DNA from: Jiangella alkaliphila
GTDB taxonomy: Bacteria; Actinomycetota; Actinomycetes; Jiangellales; Jiangellaceae
Assembly: GCF_900105925.1 (NCBI RefSeq)
Contig: NZ_LT629791.1
Span: 2,639,278 to 2,703,277 of the forward strand
Reading direction: 5' to 3'
Length of the DNA stretch: 64,000 nucleotides
Position numbers and translations under genes: made by a program. Each line of letters starts with the position of its first letter. The stretch's first letter is position 1. Below the pieces are notes generated by a model that was given only the letters and a program-made list of their open reading frames with translations, was not told where the DNA came from and made no database searches. Shown here piece by piece: positions 47,727 through 59,472 of the stretch.

Positions 47727-47746
47727 CCGGAATTCCCACATTCCGG
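47727..47746 (+). terminator. short hairpin after the LOG-family gene
   Basis: CCGGAAT at 47727-47733 pairs with ATTCCGG at 47740-47746 across six bases, directly after the stop codon. Only 7 bp, so a weak terminator candidate. Confidence 0.35.
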
Positions 47747-47782
47747 GCACTGAGTTGCCGCGTCGATGCTTGCGCCGCACAC

Positions 47783-47817
47783 CCTCCAAGAGGTAGACCA
47801 AGGCAACCGATTGGAGG
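47783..47817 (+). promoter_or_regulatory. hairpin that can mask the ribosome site of the amino-acid permease gene
   Basis: TTGGAGG at 47811-47817 contains the GGAGG ribosome site, six bases before the permease ATG. It is exactly complementary to CCTCCAA at 47783-47789, with a 21-base loop. If the leader includes both arms, the ribosome site can be sequestered. Confidence 0.4.
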
Positions 47818-47823
47818 CGGCAC

Positions 47824-49243
47824 ATGGCAGATGCGCCCGTGCAGACCGGAGAGGCTCCTCGCCAACCCGCGGAACAGCCCAGCCTGAAACGGGTGATGGG
47901 CCCGAGCCTGCTGCTGTTGTTCGTCGTCGGCGACATCCTCGGCACCGGGGTCTACGCGCTCACCGGCCAGGTGGCCGCCGAGGTGGGCGGGGCGGCCTGG
48001 CTGCCGTTCCTGGTCGCGTTCATCGTGGCCATCCTCACCGCGTTCAGCTACCTCGAGCTGGTGACGAAGTACCCGCAGGCCGCCGGCGCCGCCCTCTATA
48101 CACACAAAGCGTTCGGCATCCACTTCGTGACGTTCATCGTCGCGTTCACGGTCATGTGCTCGGGCATCACGTCGGCGTCGACGGCGTCGCGCGCGTTCGC
48201 GTCGAACCTGTCCGAGGCCTTCGACGTCGAGCTGAGCACCGGCGTCGGCATCACCGGCGTCGCGCTGCTGTTCATCCTGCTGGTCGCGGCGGTGAACTTC
48301 CGCGGCGTCGGCGAGAGCGTCAAGGCCAACGTCGTGCTCACCTGCGTCGAGCTGACCGGCCTGCTGATCATCATCATGATCGGCCTGTGGGCCATCGGCG
48401 GCGGCGACGCCGACCTGTCGCGCGTCACCGAGTTCGACACCCAGGGCCAGGGCGTGTTCGGCGCGGTCACCGCGGCGACGGCGCTGGCCTTCTTCGCCAT
48501 GGTCGGGTTCGAGGACTCCGTCAACATGGCCGAGGAGTGCAAGGATCCGGTGCGGATCTTCCCCAAGGTCATGCTGACCGGCCTGATCATCACCGGCATC
48601 ATCTACGTGCTGGTCGCGATCTCCTCGGTCGCGCTGGTCCCGGTCGACCAGCTCGGCGAGGGCGACACCCCGCTGCTCCAGGTGGTCGAGGCCGGCGCGC
48701 CCGGCTTCCCGTTGAAGATCTTCGCCTTCATCACGATGTTCGCCGTCGCCAACTCCGCGCTGATCAACATGCTGATGGCCAGCCGGCTCGTCTACGGCAT
48801 GAGCCGCGAACGGGTGCTGCCCGGGCCGCTGGGCCGGGTGCATCCGGGCCGGCGCACGCCGTGGGTGGCGATCATCTTCACGACGGTGCTGGCGGTCGGC
48901 CTCATCACGTTCGTCGGCGAGGTCCCCGCGCTCGGCGGCACGACGGCGCTGCTGCTGCTCGCGGTCTTCTCGGTCGTCAACGTCGCCGTGCTGGTGCTGC
49001 GGCGCAACCCGGTCGAGCACAAGCACTTCCGCACGCCGACGGTCATCCCGATCATCGGCGCCATCACCTGCGCCTACCTGGCCACGCCGCTCACCGGCCG
49101 CGACAACGAGCAGTACCGCATCGCCGGCATCCTGCTGGCCATCGGCGTCGTGCTGTGGTTCGTCACGTGGCTGGTCAACCGGCGGCTGCACCGGTCGCAG
49201 GGCGATATGGAAGACCCCGAGAACCTGGGCATCGGTGGCCCGG

Positions 49244-49251
<8 letters not shown>
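47824..49251 (+). CDS. APC-family amino-acid permease
   Basis: A 475-residue inner-membrane transporter with about 12 hydrophobic segments, beginning after a 30-residue hydrophilic N-terminus. The first helix carries VVGDILGTGVYALTG, matching the GxG(I/V) unwound-helix substrate motif of APC transporters, and FFAMVGFEDSVNMAEECKDP is the conserved sixth-helix region. Substrate is probably an amino acid or amine. Its 3' end overlaps the convergent LuxR-type gene by eight bases. Confidence 0.9.
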
Positions 49252-52180
<2,929 letters not shown>

Positions 52181-52220
52181 GGTTCCATCCTGCTACGCCG
52201 GGGCGCCCGGGGACGAGTGC

Positions 52221-52251
52221 GGCCCCGGTGTCCTGGGCGGACACCGGGGCC
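52221..52251 (-). terminator. terminator-like hairpin between the small gene and the LuxR-type gene
   Basis: GGCCCCGGTGTCC at 52221-52233 pairs perfectly with 52239-52251 (13 bp, 5-base loop). It lies 20 bases downstream of the 55-residue minus-strand gene and 40 bases upstream of the LuxR-type start, so it would end the small transcript. Confidence 0.6.
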
Positions 52252-52271
52252 GGAGTGGTGGGATGCTGTGG

Positions 52272-52439
52272 TCAGACCGCGTGGCGGCCGGGCAGGTGGC
52301 GGACCACCCACGTCGACCGGCGGGCCGGGCGCTTGGTGCCGCGGCGGGCGGTACGGGCGAGGCGATCTGCGTCGGCCTCGGCCCGCAGCCGACCCGCGCG
52401 CTCCTCGTGGACGAGCTGGGCGACATACGTGTCGTTCAT
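52272..52439 (-). CDS. 55-residue basic small protein
   Basis: A short gene with good evidence of its own: ATG preceded by GAGAGG, a stop followed by a 13-bp hairpin, and a charged helical product (MNDTYVAQLVHEERAGRLRA, then a run of Arg/Ala-rich residues ending VVRHLPGRHAV). The protein is strongly basic in its second half. Short proteins with the same Arg/Ala-rich style occur near regulators in other actinomycetes (from memory). No function can be assigned; it might bind nucleic acid or a membrane. Confidence 0.6.
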   Translation of the reverse strand: MNDTYVAQLVHEERAGRLRAEADADRLARTARRGTKRPARRSTWVVRHLPGRHAV

Positions 52440-52503
52440 GACCGGACCTCTCGTTGGTGCTTCCTCTTGCTGACACTGACGAGTCTGGTCCGTAAGGGGT
52501 GGT

Positions 52504-52517
52504 CGCCGCATGCGGCG
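52504..52517 (-). promoter_or_regulatory. 14-bp palindrome upstream of the small-protein gene
   Basis: CGCCGCATGCGGCG is a perfect palindrome 65 bases before the small-protein start, and a half-site TGCCGCAT follows at 52520-52527. It is a possible operator for the minus-strand gene. Confidence 0.35.
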
Positions 52518-52557
52518 TCTGCCGCATCTTCCCAGGTGAATGGGGCCTTACTCGGTG

Positions 52558-52623
52558 CCTGAGGGCCGTCTGAGGGGGCCTGAGGGGCCGGTTCGGTGCC
52601 CTGAGGTGCCCTCAGGCCTCAGG
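52558..52623. repeat. cluster of CTGAGG direct and inverted repeats after folP2
   Basis: Within 66 bases there are four CTGAGG copies (starting near 52559, 52570, 52580 and 52601) and two inverted CCTCAGG copies (52610-52616 and 52617-52623). CCTGAGG 52600-52606 and CCTCAGG 52610-52616 can form a tight 7-bp stem at the end of the minus-strand folP2-like gene. Several alternative stems are possible. Confidence 0.45.
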
Positions 52624-53485
52624 TGAGGCCGCGCAGCGGGGCCGACGGCGGCCGGTCGCCGCGGATCGACGCGACCATGTCGAGCACCTGCCGGGTCGCG
52701 GCGACGTCGTGGGCGCGGAACACCCGGGCGCCGTGCCAGGCCGAGACGGCGGTGGCCGCGAGCGTGCCGGCCAGCCGCTCGTCGACCGGCAGGTCCAGCG
52801 TCTCGCCGACGAAGTCCTTGCGCGACAGGCTGACCAGCACCGGCCAGCCGGTCGCCACCAGCGCGTCCAGCCGGCGGGTCAGCTCCAGGGAGTGGAAGGT
52901 GTTCTTGCCGAAGTCGTGCGTCGGGTCGATGAGGATGCTCTCGCGCGGGACGCCCAGCGCCGCGGCCCGCTCCGCCTGCGCGACGGTGTGCGCGACCACG
53001 TCCGCGACGACGTCGTCGTACCGGACCCGGTGCGGCAGGCTGCGTGGGCGCAGGCCGCCGGTGTGGCTGCAGACCAGCCCGGCGCCGTGCCGCGCGGCGA
53101 CGGTGGCGACGTCGGGGTCGGCGCCGGCCCAGGTGTCGTTCACGAGGTCCGCGCCCGCCTCGCACAGCGCGTCCGCTGTCCGGGCCCGGTAGGTGTCGAC
53201 GCTGACGACGACCTGCGGGTAGGTCTCGCGGATCGCGCCGACCAGACCCGCGACGCGGTCGATCTCCTCGTCCTCGCTGACCGGCTCGCCCGCGCCGGCC
53301 TTCACCCCGCCGACGTCGACGATGTCCGCGCCCTCGGCCACCACCTGCTCCACCCGCCGCCACGCGCGGTCGAACGCGAACGTCGCACCCTGGTCGTAGA
53401 ACGAGTCGGGGGTGCGGTTGACGATCGCCATGACGGCGAACCGTCCGGCCGGGAACGTCAACCGGCCCAGGCGCAGGTCACCCAC
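52619..53485 (-). CDS. dihydropteroate synthase homologue, FolP2-like
   Basis: A 288-residue TIM-barrel protein of the pterin-binding family. The standard blocks are altered in the way seen in mycobacterial FolP2: MAIVNRTPDSFYDQGA at the start, DVGGVKAGAGEPV in place of the usual DIGGESTRPG, and DPTHDFGKNTFHSLEL. FolP2 of mycobacteria does not make dihydropteroate and has no settled function, so I do not call this a folate enzyme. GTG 53485 has GAGGAG five bases upstream; the open frame extends further but lacks homology. It is transcribed divergently from the DivIVA-domain gene. Confidence 0.88.
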   Translation of the reverse strand: MGDLRLGRLTFPAGRFAVMAIVNRTPDSFYDQGATFAFDRAWRRVEQVVAEGADIVDVGGVKAGAGEPVSEDEEIDRVAGLVGAIRETYPQVVVSVDTYRARTADALCEAGADLVNDTWAGADPDVATVAARHGAGLVCSHTGGLRPRSLPHRVRYDDVVADVVAHTVAQAERAAALGVPRESILIDPTHDFGKNTFHSLELTRRLDALVATGWPVLVSLSRKDFVGETLDLPVDERLAGTLAATAVSAWHGARVFRAHDVAATRQVLDMVASIRGDRPPSAPLRGLT

Positions 53486-53588
53486 AGGACTCCTCGGATC
53501 GGGTCGCGACAGGTCGCCAGTAAGCCTCGCACGCCGTGTCGCCAGGTGTGGCGCGGAGGCGGAACGCCGGACGTGGCACCCTTGAGGC

Positions 53589-53963
53589 GTGTTCGTCGTC
53601 TTCGTGATCGTGGCCGCGGCCGTGCTGTTCGGCGCGGTCCTGCTGGTGCTCGGCCGCGGCGACGTGCTGCAGGTCGAGGTGACCGGCGGCACGGCCCACC
53701 TGCTACCCGACGGCGCCGTCGGCTCCGACGACGTCGCCGAGCTGCGCTTCTCCGTGGTCCAACGCGGCTACCGCATGGACCAGGTCGACACCGTGCTCGA
53801 CCGGCTGCAGCGCGAACTGGCCTGGCGCGACCACCGGCTGGGCGAGCTGGAGTCGCGGGTCCCCGGCCTGGGTGGCGCGGCCCCGATGCGGCCCGCCGCC
53901 GAGGCCGAGCCGCTCCCGCGCCGCCGTCCCGCCCACCCCGGCGACGTCGCCGACGGTGGCTGA
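53589..53963 (+). CDS. membrane-anchored DivIVA-domain protein
   Basis: A 124-residue protein. An N-terminal membrane helix (residues 1-21, VVFVIVAAAVLFGAVLLVLG) is followed by a short linker and a DivIVA-domain motif, LRFSVVQRGYRMDQVDTVLD, with a coiled-coil continuation (QRELAWRDHRLGELE). The tail is Pro/Arg-rich. It resembles mycobacterial Rv1209 in layout and position next to folP2 and tagA (from memory). A role at curved or polar membrane sites is inferred from the domain. Confidence 0.85.
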   Translation: MFVVFVIVAAAVLFGAVLLVLGRGDVLQVEVTGGTAHLLPDGAVGSDDVAELRFSVVQRGYRMDQVDTVLDRLQRELAWRDHRLGELESRVPGLGGAAPMRPAAEAEPLPRRRPAHPGDVADGG

Positions 53964-54026
53964 GCCTGCGCGAGCTGGGCGGTGCGCGGTGAAGGGTGGA
54001 GCAGGGCACGACCGGCGGCGCCCGCG

Positions 54027-54473
54027 ATGACCGCCGACCTCGCGGTGTCCCGCCGGGTCGCCGTCCCCGCCGACGTCGCCTGGCACGTCCTCACCGACTG
54101 GGCCGGGCAGGGCGCGTGGATGCCGCTGACCCGGGTCCGCGTGCTGGGCGCCGGCGACGGCCGCGAGGTGGGTGCGCGGCTGGAGGCCTGGACCGGTCTC
54201 GGGCGGGCCGGGTTCCTGGACACGATGGTCGTGACCTCCTGGGACCCGCCGCACCGGTGCGAGGTGCTGCACACCGGCCGGCTGGTGCGCGGGCCGGGCA
54301 TCTTCGCCGTGCGCCCGCTCGGCCCGGACGCGTGTGCGGTGACCTGGGAGGAGCGGCTGGACCTGCCGTTCGGCGCGGCCGGGCGGGTGGGCTGGCTGAT
54401 CGTGCGGCCCCTGGTGCGGTTCGGTCTCGGCGTGGCCCTGCGCCGCTTCGCCCGCTTCGTCGAACGCGCCTGA
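54027..54473 (+). CDS. SRPBCC-superfamily protein (polyketide cyclase/START-like)
   Basis: A 148-residue protein with the pattern of a helix-grip ligand-binding fold: an opening VSRRVAVPADVAWHVLTDW, a basic-acidic strand region GAGDGREVGARLEAW, and a long C-terminal amphipathic helix ending RRFARFVERA. Many such proteins bind hydrophobic ligands; no catalytic residues can be named. ATG 54027 is chosen over a GTG 45 bases upstream because the fold begins there. It ends 8 bases from the convergent tagA. Confidence 0.8.
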   Translation: MTADLAVSRRVAVPADVAWHVLTDWAGQGAWMPLTRVRVLGAGDGREVGARLEAWTGLGRAGFLDTMVVTSWDPPHRCEVLHTGRLVRGPGIFAVRPLGPDACAVTWEERLDLPFGAAGRVGWLIVRPLVRFGLGVALRRFARFVERA

Positions 54474-54481
54474 CCCGGGGG

Positions 54482-55069
54482 TCAGCGGGCGACGCAGCCG
54501 GCGAGGTGGTCATTGACCAGACCGCACGCCTGCATGGCGGCGTACGCCGTGGTCGGGCCGACGAAGACGAAGCCGTTCTTCTTCAGGGCCTTCGCCAGCG
54601 CCGTGGACTCGGGGGTGACCGCGGGGACGTCGGCCAGGGACGTGGGCACGGGGCGGCCGTCGGGATCGGGGGCGAACGACCAGATGAGCCGGTCCAGCCC
54701 GCCGTCGCCGTCGGTGTCCTGGAGCGCGACCAGGGCGCGGGCGTTGGCGATGGCCGCGGCCACCTTGGCGCGGTTGCGGACGATGCCGGTGTCCTGCATG
54801 AGGCGAGCCTCGTCGTCGGCGCCGAAGGCGGCCACGGCGGTGGCGTCGAAGTCGGCGAACGCCGCGCGGAAGCCGTCGCGCTTGCGCAGGATCGTCAGCC
54901 ACGACAGCCCGGACTGGAACGCCTCCAGCGTGAGCCGCTCGTAGAGGGCGGCGTCGCCGCGGACCGGGCGGCCCCACTCGTCGTCGTGGTAGGCGAGGTA
55001 GTCGGGCGTGCTCAGGCCCCAGGGGCAGCGCGCCTTGCCGTCGGGACCCTCGACGAGGTCACTTGCCAC
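54482..55069 (-). CDS. tagA: 3-methyladenine DNA glycosylase I
   Basis: A 195-residue base-excision repair enzyme that removes 3-methyladenine from DNA. The N-terminal RCPWGLSTPDYLAYHDDEWG and C-terminal CGLVNDHLAGC supply the zinc-binding set of Tag proteins (Cys15, His28, His188, Cys192); the FQSGLSW and NGFVFVGPTTAYA blocks are also typical. The GTG start lies inside the end of the enoyl-CoA hydratase gene (11-base overlap), so it is translated as the third gene of a PaaX-hydratase-tagA operon. Confidence 0.94.
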   Translation of the reverse strand: MASDLVEGPDGKARCPWGLSTPDYLAYHDDEWGRPVRGDAALYERLTLEAFQSGLSWLTILRKRDGFRAAFADFDATAVAAFGADDEARLMQDTGIVRNRAKVAAAIANARALVALQDTDGDGGLDRLIWSFAPDPDGRPVPTSLADVPAVTPESTALAKALKKNGFVFVGPTTAYAAMQACGLVNDHLAGCVAR

Positions 55070-55844
55070 GGAACACCGCCGGCCGCTTGGCCAGGAACGC
55101 CTCGACGGCGGCGCGGTGGTCGTCGGACTCGCCGGTCCAGCGCATCATGTCGGCCTCGTGGTCGAGCGACTCGTCGAGGCCGTGCGTGGCCGAGAACTCC
55201 AGCGCTCGCCGCAGCGCCGCGTAGGCCAGCGTGGGGCCGGCGGCGAACCCGCGGGCCAGCTCCATCGCCCGCGGCAGCACCTCGGCGGCGGCGACGACCT
55301 CCGTCGCCAGCCCCAGCGTCAGGGCCTCGCCGGCCGGCACGGTGCGCGGCAGGAACAGCAGCTCGCGCGCCTTCGCCCAGCCCACCAGCCGGGGCAGCGT
55401 CCACGACGACCCGGTGTCGGACGACAGCCCGATGGCCGCGAACGCGAGGTTGAAGCCCGCGGAGTCGGCGACGATGCGAAGGTCGCAGGCGAACGCGTAC
55501 GACGCGCCCGCGCCGGCCGCGACGCCGTTGACGGCGGCGAGCACCGGCTTGGGCATGGTGAGCAGCGCCTTGACGGTCGGGTTGTAGTGCTCGCGCACGG
55601 TGGCGTCGAGGCCGGAGTCGCCGGACTGGAGCGCCTGCGCGTGCTCCTTGAGGTCCTGCCCGACGCAGAACGCGCGGCCGGCGCCGGTGAGGATGACGGC
55701 GCGGACGGCGTCGTCGGAGGCGGCGGCCAGCACGACGTCGCGGAGCGCGACCTTCGTGACGGTGTCGAGGCTGTTCATGGCCTCGGGCCGGTCGAGCGTG
55801 ATGACGCCGACGCCGTCGTCGACCTCGTAGCGCACGGGGCTCAC
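55059..55844 (-). CDS. enoyl-CoA hydratase/isomerase family protein
   Basis: A 261-residue crotonase-fold enzyme. The oxyanion-hole blocks are GRAFCVGQDLKEHA (about residues 56-69) and AAVNGVAAGAGASYAFACD (about 103-121), followed by FAAIGLSSDTGSSWTLPRL. The serine/aspartate pattern after the second block resembles PaaG-type phenylacetate-pathway isomerases. The GTG start overlaps the PaaX-type stop by four bases, which supports a link to phenylacetate or related aromatic-CoA breakdown, though other paa genes are not in the window. Confidence 0.88.
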   Translation of the reverse strand: MSPVRYEVDDGVGVITLDRPEAMNSLDTVTKVALRDVVLAAASDDAVRAVILTGAGRAFCVGQDLKEHAQALQSGDSGLDATVREHYNPTVKALLTMPKPVLAAVNGVAAGAGASYAFACDLRIVADSAGFNLAFAAIGLSSDTGSSWTLPRLVGWAKARELLFLPRTVPAGEALTLGLATEVVAAAEVLPRAMELARGFAAGPTLAYAALRRALEFSATHGLDESLDHEADMMRWTGESDDHRAAVEAFLAKRPAVFRGK

Positions 55845-56647
55845 TGGTCACCTTCCTTGGGGGATCCGGCGGAGAGGCACGCGTCGACGAACCGGCCGGC
55901 GGCGGGCTGCAACCGCGCGGCGTGCTGGTCGAAGAACGCGGCTGCGTCGTCGCCCGGCCAGACGGCGGGCAGCAGCTCGCGCGGCAGGCCGGGGTCGGTG
56001 AACAGGAACTTGCGCCACTCGTGCACGAGCCGGCTGCGGGCGGCGAACGCCTGCTCGTCGCTGGGCCGGGCGGGCAGCGACTCGAGCAGCCCGCGGGCGT
56101 CGGCCAGCCAGCGCAGGTAGGACCGGCCGACGGCGTCGAGGTCCCACGCGCGGCGCACCAGCTCGGCGTCGTCGCCCTGGTGGCGGGCGCTGAACCGCTC
56201 GGCCCGCAGCTCCTCGGCGTCGAGCAGCGACGCCAGCTCGGGCGACGGGCGGGCGGCGATCCAGGTGCCGTCGCCGACCGGCGCGTAGCCGAGGTAGGCC
56301 AGCCCGTTGCGCAGCCGCTCGCGGGCGGCGCGTTGCGCGGACCGTTCGGGCACGACGACGTGCCAGCGGCCGTCCCAGTCGCCACGGCCGTTGGTGCGGT
56401 AGATGCGTGCGGCGGCGTCCTCGAGGCGGTGGTCGGCCCGCTCGGTCAGCTCGTAGCCGGGCGAGCCGTCGATGCGCACCGGGCGCAGCCAGCCCTGTTT
56501 GACCATGCGCGACACGGCCGTGCGCACCGCCGGCGCGGCGATGCCGAGCGGGGCGAGCAGCCGCACCAGTGCGGCGACCCGGGCCTCGCCGCCGCGCGAG
56601 CGCACGTGATCGCCATAGAGGTCGAACAGGGCGGATCTGGCGTTCAC
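55841..56647 (-). CDS. PaaX-family transcriptional regulator
   Basis: A 268-residue regulator of the PaaX type, which represses phenylacetate genes and responds to phenylacetyl-CoA. The N-terminal winged helix is visible (SALFDLYGDHVRSRGGEARV, then APAVRTAVSRMVKQGWL), followed by the central domain with DGRWHVVVPERSAQRAARER and YLGYAPVGDGTW, and a helical C-terminal domain (HEWRKFLFTDPGLPRELLP). A GTG start. It heads the operon with the enoyl-CoA hydratase and tagA genes. Confidence 0.92.
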   Translation of the reverse strand: MNARSALFDLYGDHVRSRGGEARVAALVRLLAPLGIAAPAVRTAVSRMVKQGWLRPVRIDGSPGYELTERADHRLEDAAARIYRTNGRGDWDGRWHVVVPERSAQRAARERLRNGLAYLGYAPVGDGTWIAARPSPELASLLDAEELRAERFSARHQGDDAELVRRAWDLDAVGRSYLRWLADARGLLESLPARPSDEQAFAARSRLVHEWRKFLFTDPGLPRELLPAVWPGDDAAAFFDQHAARLQPAAGRFVDACLSAGSPKEGDQ

Positions 56648-56751
56648 AGCTCACCATCCTGCCAGCCCGCACCGACAGCCACGTCGGCCGATCCTGGATC
56701 GCCAGGTGAGGACATACCGACCGCGGTCTCCCCGCGACGACCAACATGCGG

Positions 56752-56757
56752 GATAAT
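56752..56757 (+). promoter_or_regulatory. candidate extended -10 box upstream of the DUF3117 gene
   Basis: GATAAT preceded by TGCGG lies 85 bases before the DUF3117 start and is the best AT-rich hexamer in the gap. It would give a leader of about 78 bases. No strong -35 box is seen. Confidence 0.35.
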
Positions 56758-56841
56758 GACCTCCATCGTGACGCACACGGCTGGTGCTCCCTGGCCATCA
56801 GGGGGTTTGGGTGTGCGCCTGAAGAAGGAAGGGGTGCGCGG

Positions 56842-57009
56842 ATGGCGGCGATGAAGCCGCGGACTGGCGATGGGCCGCTCGAGGTCACCAAGGAGGGTCG
56901 CGGCATTGTCATGCGTGTCCCGATCGAGGGTGGCGGTCGTCTGGTCGTCGAGCTCACTGCTGACGAGGCCGGCGCGCTTGGTGATGCGTTGAAGGATGTC
57001 GTCGGCTGA
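56842..57009 (+). CDS. DUF3117 small protein
   Basis: A 55-residue protein matching the actinobacterial DUF3117 family: MAAMKPRTGDGPLEVTKEGR at the start, then VMRVPIEGGGRLVVEL and a C-terminal helix ELTADEAGALGDALKDV. The ATG is preceded by AAGGAAGGGG. The family is nearly universal in actinobacteria and has no known function; the mycobacterial member (Rv1211) also lies next to tagA and the Rv1209-type gene. Here the PaaX and hydratase genes separate it from tagA. Confidence 0.92.
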   Translation: MAAMKPRTGDGPLEVTKEGRGIVMRVPIEGGGRLVVELTADEAGALGDALKDVVG

Positions 57010-57116
57010 CGTGTCGTTACCGTGAGCATTGAATAGGTGCCCTCGTCCGGCGCCTGTGGCGCTGGGCGGGGGCATTACTCTGCCCCGAGGACCGGGAGAC
57101 AGGACGAGGAGTAGGC

Positions 57117-58691
<1,575 letters not shown>

Positions 58692-58708
58692 CACCTCCGG
58701 GAGGACCC

Positions 58709-59050
58709 ATGTACGGACTGAGTGTGCGCTGGTCGCTGGCCGAGGCGCCCGACGGCGTCGACGCGGCGCTGCGCGAGTACGTCCACGACACCTCGCTGGC
58801 CCGGTTCACCGGCATGGACGGGCTGCGGTTCAAGACCTGGCGTACACGGCCGGGCGAGTGGTTCGAGGGCACCTACGTCTTCGAGACCGCCGCCGCCCGT
58901 GACGCCTTCGCCGCGTCGTTCGCCGAGGTCGCCGCGGAGTCGCCCGGCTCGAAGCTGATCGGCTCGGCGCCGGTCCTGCAGGAGCCGTTCGACGTCGTCG
59001 CGGTCGCTGAGGGCGGCTCCGGCTTCGCCGCCGGCCCGGGGCCTGCATAG
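58709..59050 (+). CDS. YdhR-like putative monooxygenase-fold protein
   Basis: A 113-residue protein with the pattern of the small ferredoxin-like YdhR family (MYGLSVRWSLAEAPDGVDAA, LARFTGMDGLRFKTWRTRPG, then EGTYVFETAAARDAF). GGGAGG is eight bases before the ATG. It is 17 bases after pepA and probably co-transcribed. Catalytic activity is not established for the family. Confidence 0.7.
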   Translation: MYGLSVRWSLAEAPDGVDAALREYVHDTSLARFTGMDGLRFKTWRTRPGEWFEGTYVFETAAARDAFAASFAEVAAESPGSKLIGSAPVLQEPFDVVAVAEGGSGFAAGPGPA

Positions 59051-59131
59051 ACGCGTTCGCCGAGTTGGCCGGGGGTTGCCACGTTGGCCGTCCCCCTGCT
59101 CCCCGCCCGTTTCACCAGCACGAGCGTGCGT

Positions 59132-59242
59132 CCTCACCCGTCACCGAGACACCTCACCCGCCACAAGGCCACACCCAGCACCAAATCCGGCCACCATCCG
59201 GTCCTCACACGAGTGAGGTACTCCCCACACGAGTGAGGACCG
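59132..59242. repeat. nested direct and inverted repeats with 20-base spacing
   Basis: CCTCACCCG followed by YCAC occurs at 59132-59144 and 59152-59164. CACACGAGTGAGG occurs at 59206-59218 and 59226-59238. Both pairs have a 20-base period. CGGTCCTCAC (59199-59208) pairs with GTGAGGACCG (59233-59242), while CCTCAC/GTGAGG (59203-59208 and 59213-59218) offers a smaller competing stem. Confidence 0.5.
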
Positions 59243-59366
59243 TCGCCACACCCCCCGGGGGTCCCCTGACAGCTGCCCGTTCTCAGGCCGGGGACGCGCG
59301 GGTCGAGTCTGGGCACACCTCGATGACGCCTGGCGTGGTTTCGGTGTGACATTGGCGTCCCTGACC

Positions 59367-59433
59367 CGAGTTGATCATGGAGAAGGTCGGCCCTGGTAGC
59401 GCTCGGAAGCCGACCTTCTCCATGATCAACTCG
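59367..59433. terminator. perfect 25-bp inverted repeat between convergent genes
   Basis: Arms 59367-59391 and 59409-59433 are exact complements (25 bp) around a 17-base loop; the arm contains TTGATCATGGAGAAGG. It lies 40 bases after the alpha/beta-hydrolase stop (minus strand) and about 320 bases after the YdhR-like gene. Position suits a bidirectional terminator, but the stem is longer than normal and matches in length the one at 37267-37324. Confidence 0.7.
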
Positions 59434-59472
59434 ACGCCGGGGACGGCCAACTCGGCAGGCCAGCGGCGAACC

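Larger units (their letters stand above)
59051..59472. other. 422-base convergent intergenic region with several repeats
   Basis: No convincing gene is seen on either strand. The region holds short repeats with 20-base spacing (59132-59242) and a perfect 25-bp inverted repeat (59367-59433), both listed separately. It separates the convergent YdhR-like and alpha/beta-hydrolase genes. The rest (59243-59366) shows only a GGGCACACC/GGTGTGAC dyad near 59311-59350. Confidence 0.6.

Noticed and set aside
46816-49191. Minus-strand frame of about 790 codons opposite the LOG and permease genes
   Set aside because: Gln/His/Asp/Arg-rich antisense translation typical of GC-rich genes, no ribosome site and no domain.
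52619-53485. Canonical folate-pathway dihydropteroate synthase
   Set aside because: The pterin and sulfonamide-binding loop motifs are changed in the FolP2 manner and no other folate gene is nearby.
59132-59242. Possible CRISPR-like array
   Set aside because: Only two copies of each of two different 13-base motifs, 7-base spacers, and no cas genes in the window.
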